A stretch of DNA of 5,288 nucleotides from an uncultured Collinsella sp. (GTDB lineage Bacteria > Actinomycetota > Coriobacteriia > Coriobacteriales > Coriobacteriaceae). This document shows positions 4,245 to 5,288 of the stretch, one piece after another. The translations under genes and the position numbers were made by a program. The stretch lies in the NCBI GenBank assembly GCA_900556515.1, contig USPH01000109.1:1-5288 (forward strand). The letters run 5' to 3'. The notes under the pieces were generated by a model, which saw only the letters and a list, made by a program, of their open reading frames with translations, made no database searches and had not been told where the DNA came from. Each line of letters starts with the position of its first letter. Position 1 is the stretch's first letter.

Positions 4245-5288
4245 ATGGCAGACGTCGACAACAGGAACCGTAACCGCAGGCCCAACCGCGCGGGGCAGCC
4301 GAACCCTAAGCGTGAGGCTCGCGCCAAGGCCGCCGAGCGTCATGTGGTGGCTGTGTCCGAGGCCTGCGCCAAGGATATCGAGCGCTCGCTTGCCGGCGTT
4401 CGCGAGTTCGACGGTATGCCCGCCGGCTTTGTCGCGGCGATGAAGGCCAAGGCCCAGGCGGCCGCGGCTGCTGAGGAGGCTGTTGTCGAGGAGACGAAGG
4501 CCGCCGAGACCGCCGAGGTCGACGCCGCCGAGGTCGAAGCTGCGGTTGAGGCCGAGGTTGCGGCCGAGCCTGCACCCGCCGAGGATGCCGCCGAGCCTGC
4601 GCCTGCCGAGGAACCCGCCCCGGTTCTGCCCGAGGTCACCGTGCTCGACGCTTCCGCCACCCAGGCCATCCTAGACAACGGCCGTGGCTATGCGCAGTTC
4701 TGCGATATAGCCGTGCTCGCCTTTGCCTCGTTTACCAATCCGGGCGGCGGCTATATCCAGGGTTATCTGGGCCAGGAGGCGACGCTCTGCGCCGATTCGT
4801 ACCTGTACAACGTGCTCGACAAGCAGCGCAAGTGGTACGGCGAGAACCGTCGCCGCAACATCAACTGTGAGCTCTACCGTAACCGCGCCCTGGTGGTGCC
4901 CGCCGTGCGCTTCGACCGCAACCACGTGCACGCGTATGCCGACGTGATCGTTGCCGCCGCGCCCAACGTCAAACGCGCCCGCCAGGAGTACCGCGTGAGC
5001 GACGACGCCCTGCTGGATGCCCTGCGCGACCGCATCCGTTTTGTGCTCGCCATCTGCGACGAGCTGGGTCGCGAGAAGCTCGTGCTGGGCGCTTGGGGCT
5101 GCGACAACAACGGCTTTGACGCCGAGGCCGTGGCCGAGCTCTTCCGCAAGGAGCTCGCATCGGGCGACTTTAAGGTCAAGCAGGTCTTCTTCGCCGTGCC
5201 CTCTACGCGCTGGGACGAGGACTTCGCCAAGTTCGAGCACGTGCTGGCGAGCTTCCCCGAGCGCAACGAGGAGTCCTATGCCCAAGTT
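4245..5288 (+). CDS. Microbial PARG-like (TIGR02452/DUF2263 family) protein with an internal Ala/Glu/Pro linker, 3' end cut by window
   Basis: The frame stays open for 348 codons to the last base. Residues 1-32 are basic and Arg/Asn-rich; 33-66 are helical and may match the N-terminal helix of the family; 67-129 are a low-complexity Ala/Glu/Pro linker; 130 onward is a macrodomain-like core. In the core, FASFTNPGGGYIQGYLGQEA (160-179) is the bacterial poly(ADP-ribose) glycohydrolase signature, followed by LCADSYLY (181-188), and LGAWGCDNNGFDAEAVAELF (281-300) matches the family's GAWGC...A..F segment. Family enzymes remove ADP-ribose from modified proteins or polymers. Here the usual GGG-x(6-8)-QEE reads GGG-x7-QEA: the second, catalytic Glu is Ala179. 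Ala159 stands where many relatives have the Asn of NFAS. Hydrolase activity is therefore doubtful, and binding is possible. The start is supported by AAAGGTGA. The tail SYAQV at the window edge suggests few residues are missing. Confidence 0.85.
   Translation, partial: MADVDNRNRNRRPNRAGQPNPKREARAKAAERHVVAVSEACAKDIERSLAGVREFDGMPAGFVAAMKAKAQAAAAAEEAVVEETKAAETAEVDAAEVEAAVEAEVAAEPAPAEDAAEPAPAEEPAPVLPEVTVLDASATQAILDNGRGYAQFCDIAVLAFASFTNPGGGYIQGYLGQEATLCADSYLYNVLDKQRKWYGENRRRNINCELYRNRALVVPAVRFDRNHVHAYADVIVAAAPNVKRARQEYRVSDDALLDALRDRIRFVLAICDELGREKLVLGAWGCDNNGFDAEAVAELFRKELASGDFKVKQVFFAVPSTRWDEDFAKFEHVLASFPERNEESYAQV
4563..4616 (+). repeat. 27-bp tandem direct repeat in the PARG-like linker
   Basis: Positions 4563-4589 and 4590-4616 match at 23 of 27 bases and encode two AEPAPAE-type units (residues 107-124). 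Neighbouring codons 88-106 are also variations on Ala-Glu-Val. The tract probably varies in length by slippage or recombination between strains. Confidence 0.6.

Noticed and set aside
4671..5285. Minus-strand ORF of 204 codons
   Set aside because: It lies antisense across the PARG-like core, which carries recognisable motifs; the His/Val/Ala-rich product has no family features.

Overview
The window is a chromosomal segment that best fits a high-GC Gram-positive gut bacterium of the Coriobacteriia (Collinsella-like). This is an inference from GC-rich, mostly C-ending codons, purine-rich Shine-Dalgarno sites, and the style of the phosphate-transporter and Bax-inhibitor proteins; no rRNA or marker gene is present to prove it. 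No phage, insertion sequence, CRISPR array, tRNA or rRNA is visible.

Layout. Positions 1-18 hold the last codons of a plus-strand gene, followed by its intrinsic terminator. A second terminator, reading on the minus strand, closes a nitroreductase-family gene (185-715, minus). Upstream of the nitroreductase is a 286-base gap. It holds eight TTTGG motifs (minus-strand reading) and then a perfect 26-bp inverted repeat inside a MITE-like element of about 114 bp. Next come two minus-strand genes in one likely operon: a PiT-family phosphate transporter (1693-2742), transcribed first, and its DUF47/PhoU-like partner (1002-1625).

A 250-base divergent intergenic region separates these from the plus-strand half. 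There, a small protein of unknown function (2993-3331) appears to be transcribed from a promoter so close that its mRNA would be leaderless or nearly so. It is followed by a Bax inhibitor-1 family membrane protein (3410-4105) with a UUCG-loop terminator. Last is a long, right-truncated protein (4245 to the window end) carrying a microbial-type poly(ADP-ribose) glycohydrolase (PARG, TIGR02452-like) core interrupted by an Ala/Glu/Pro-rich linker.

How the genes work together. Only the transporter and DUF47 pair has a clear shared function, low-affinity phosphate uptake and its control. The others look like independent single-gene units, each with its own terminator or promoter signals. The most notable points are: the PARG-like protein has QEA where the family has the catalytic QEE; the nitroreductase switches sharply from T-ending to C-ending codons along its length; the 26-bp palindromic element is flanked by CCCAAT direct repeats; and the transporter leader contains a perfect ten-base Shine-Dalgarno sequence with no real gene behind it. 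I do not see convincing evidence for a new multi-gene system in this window.
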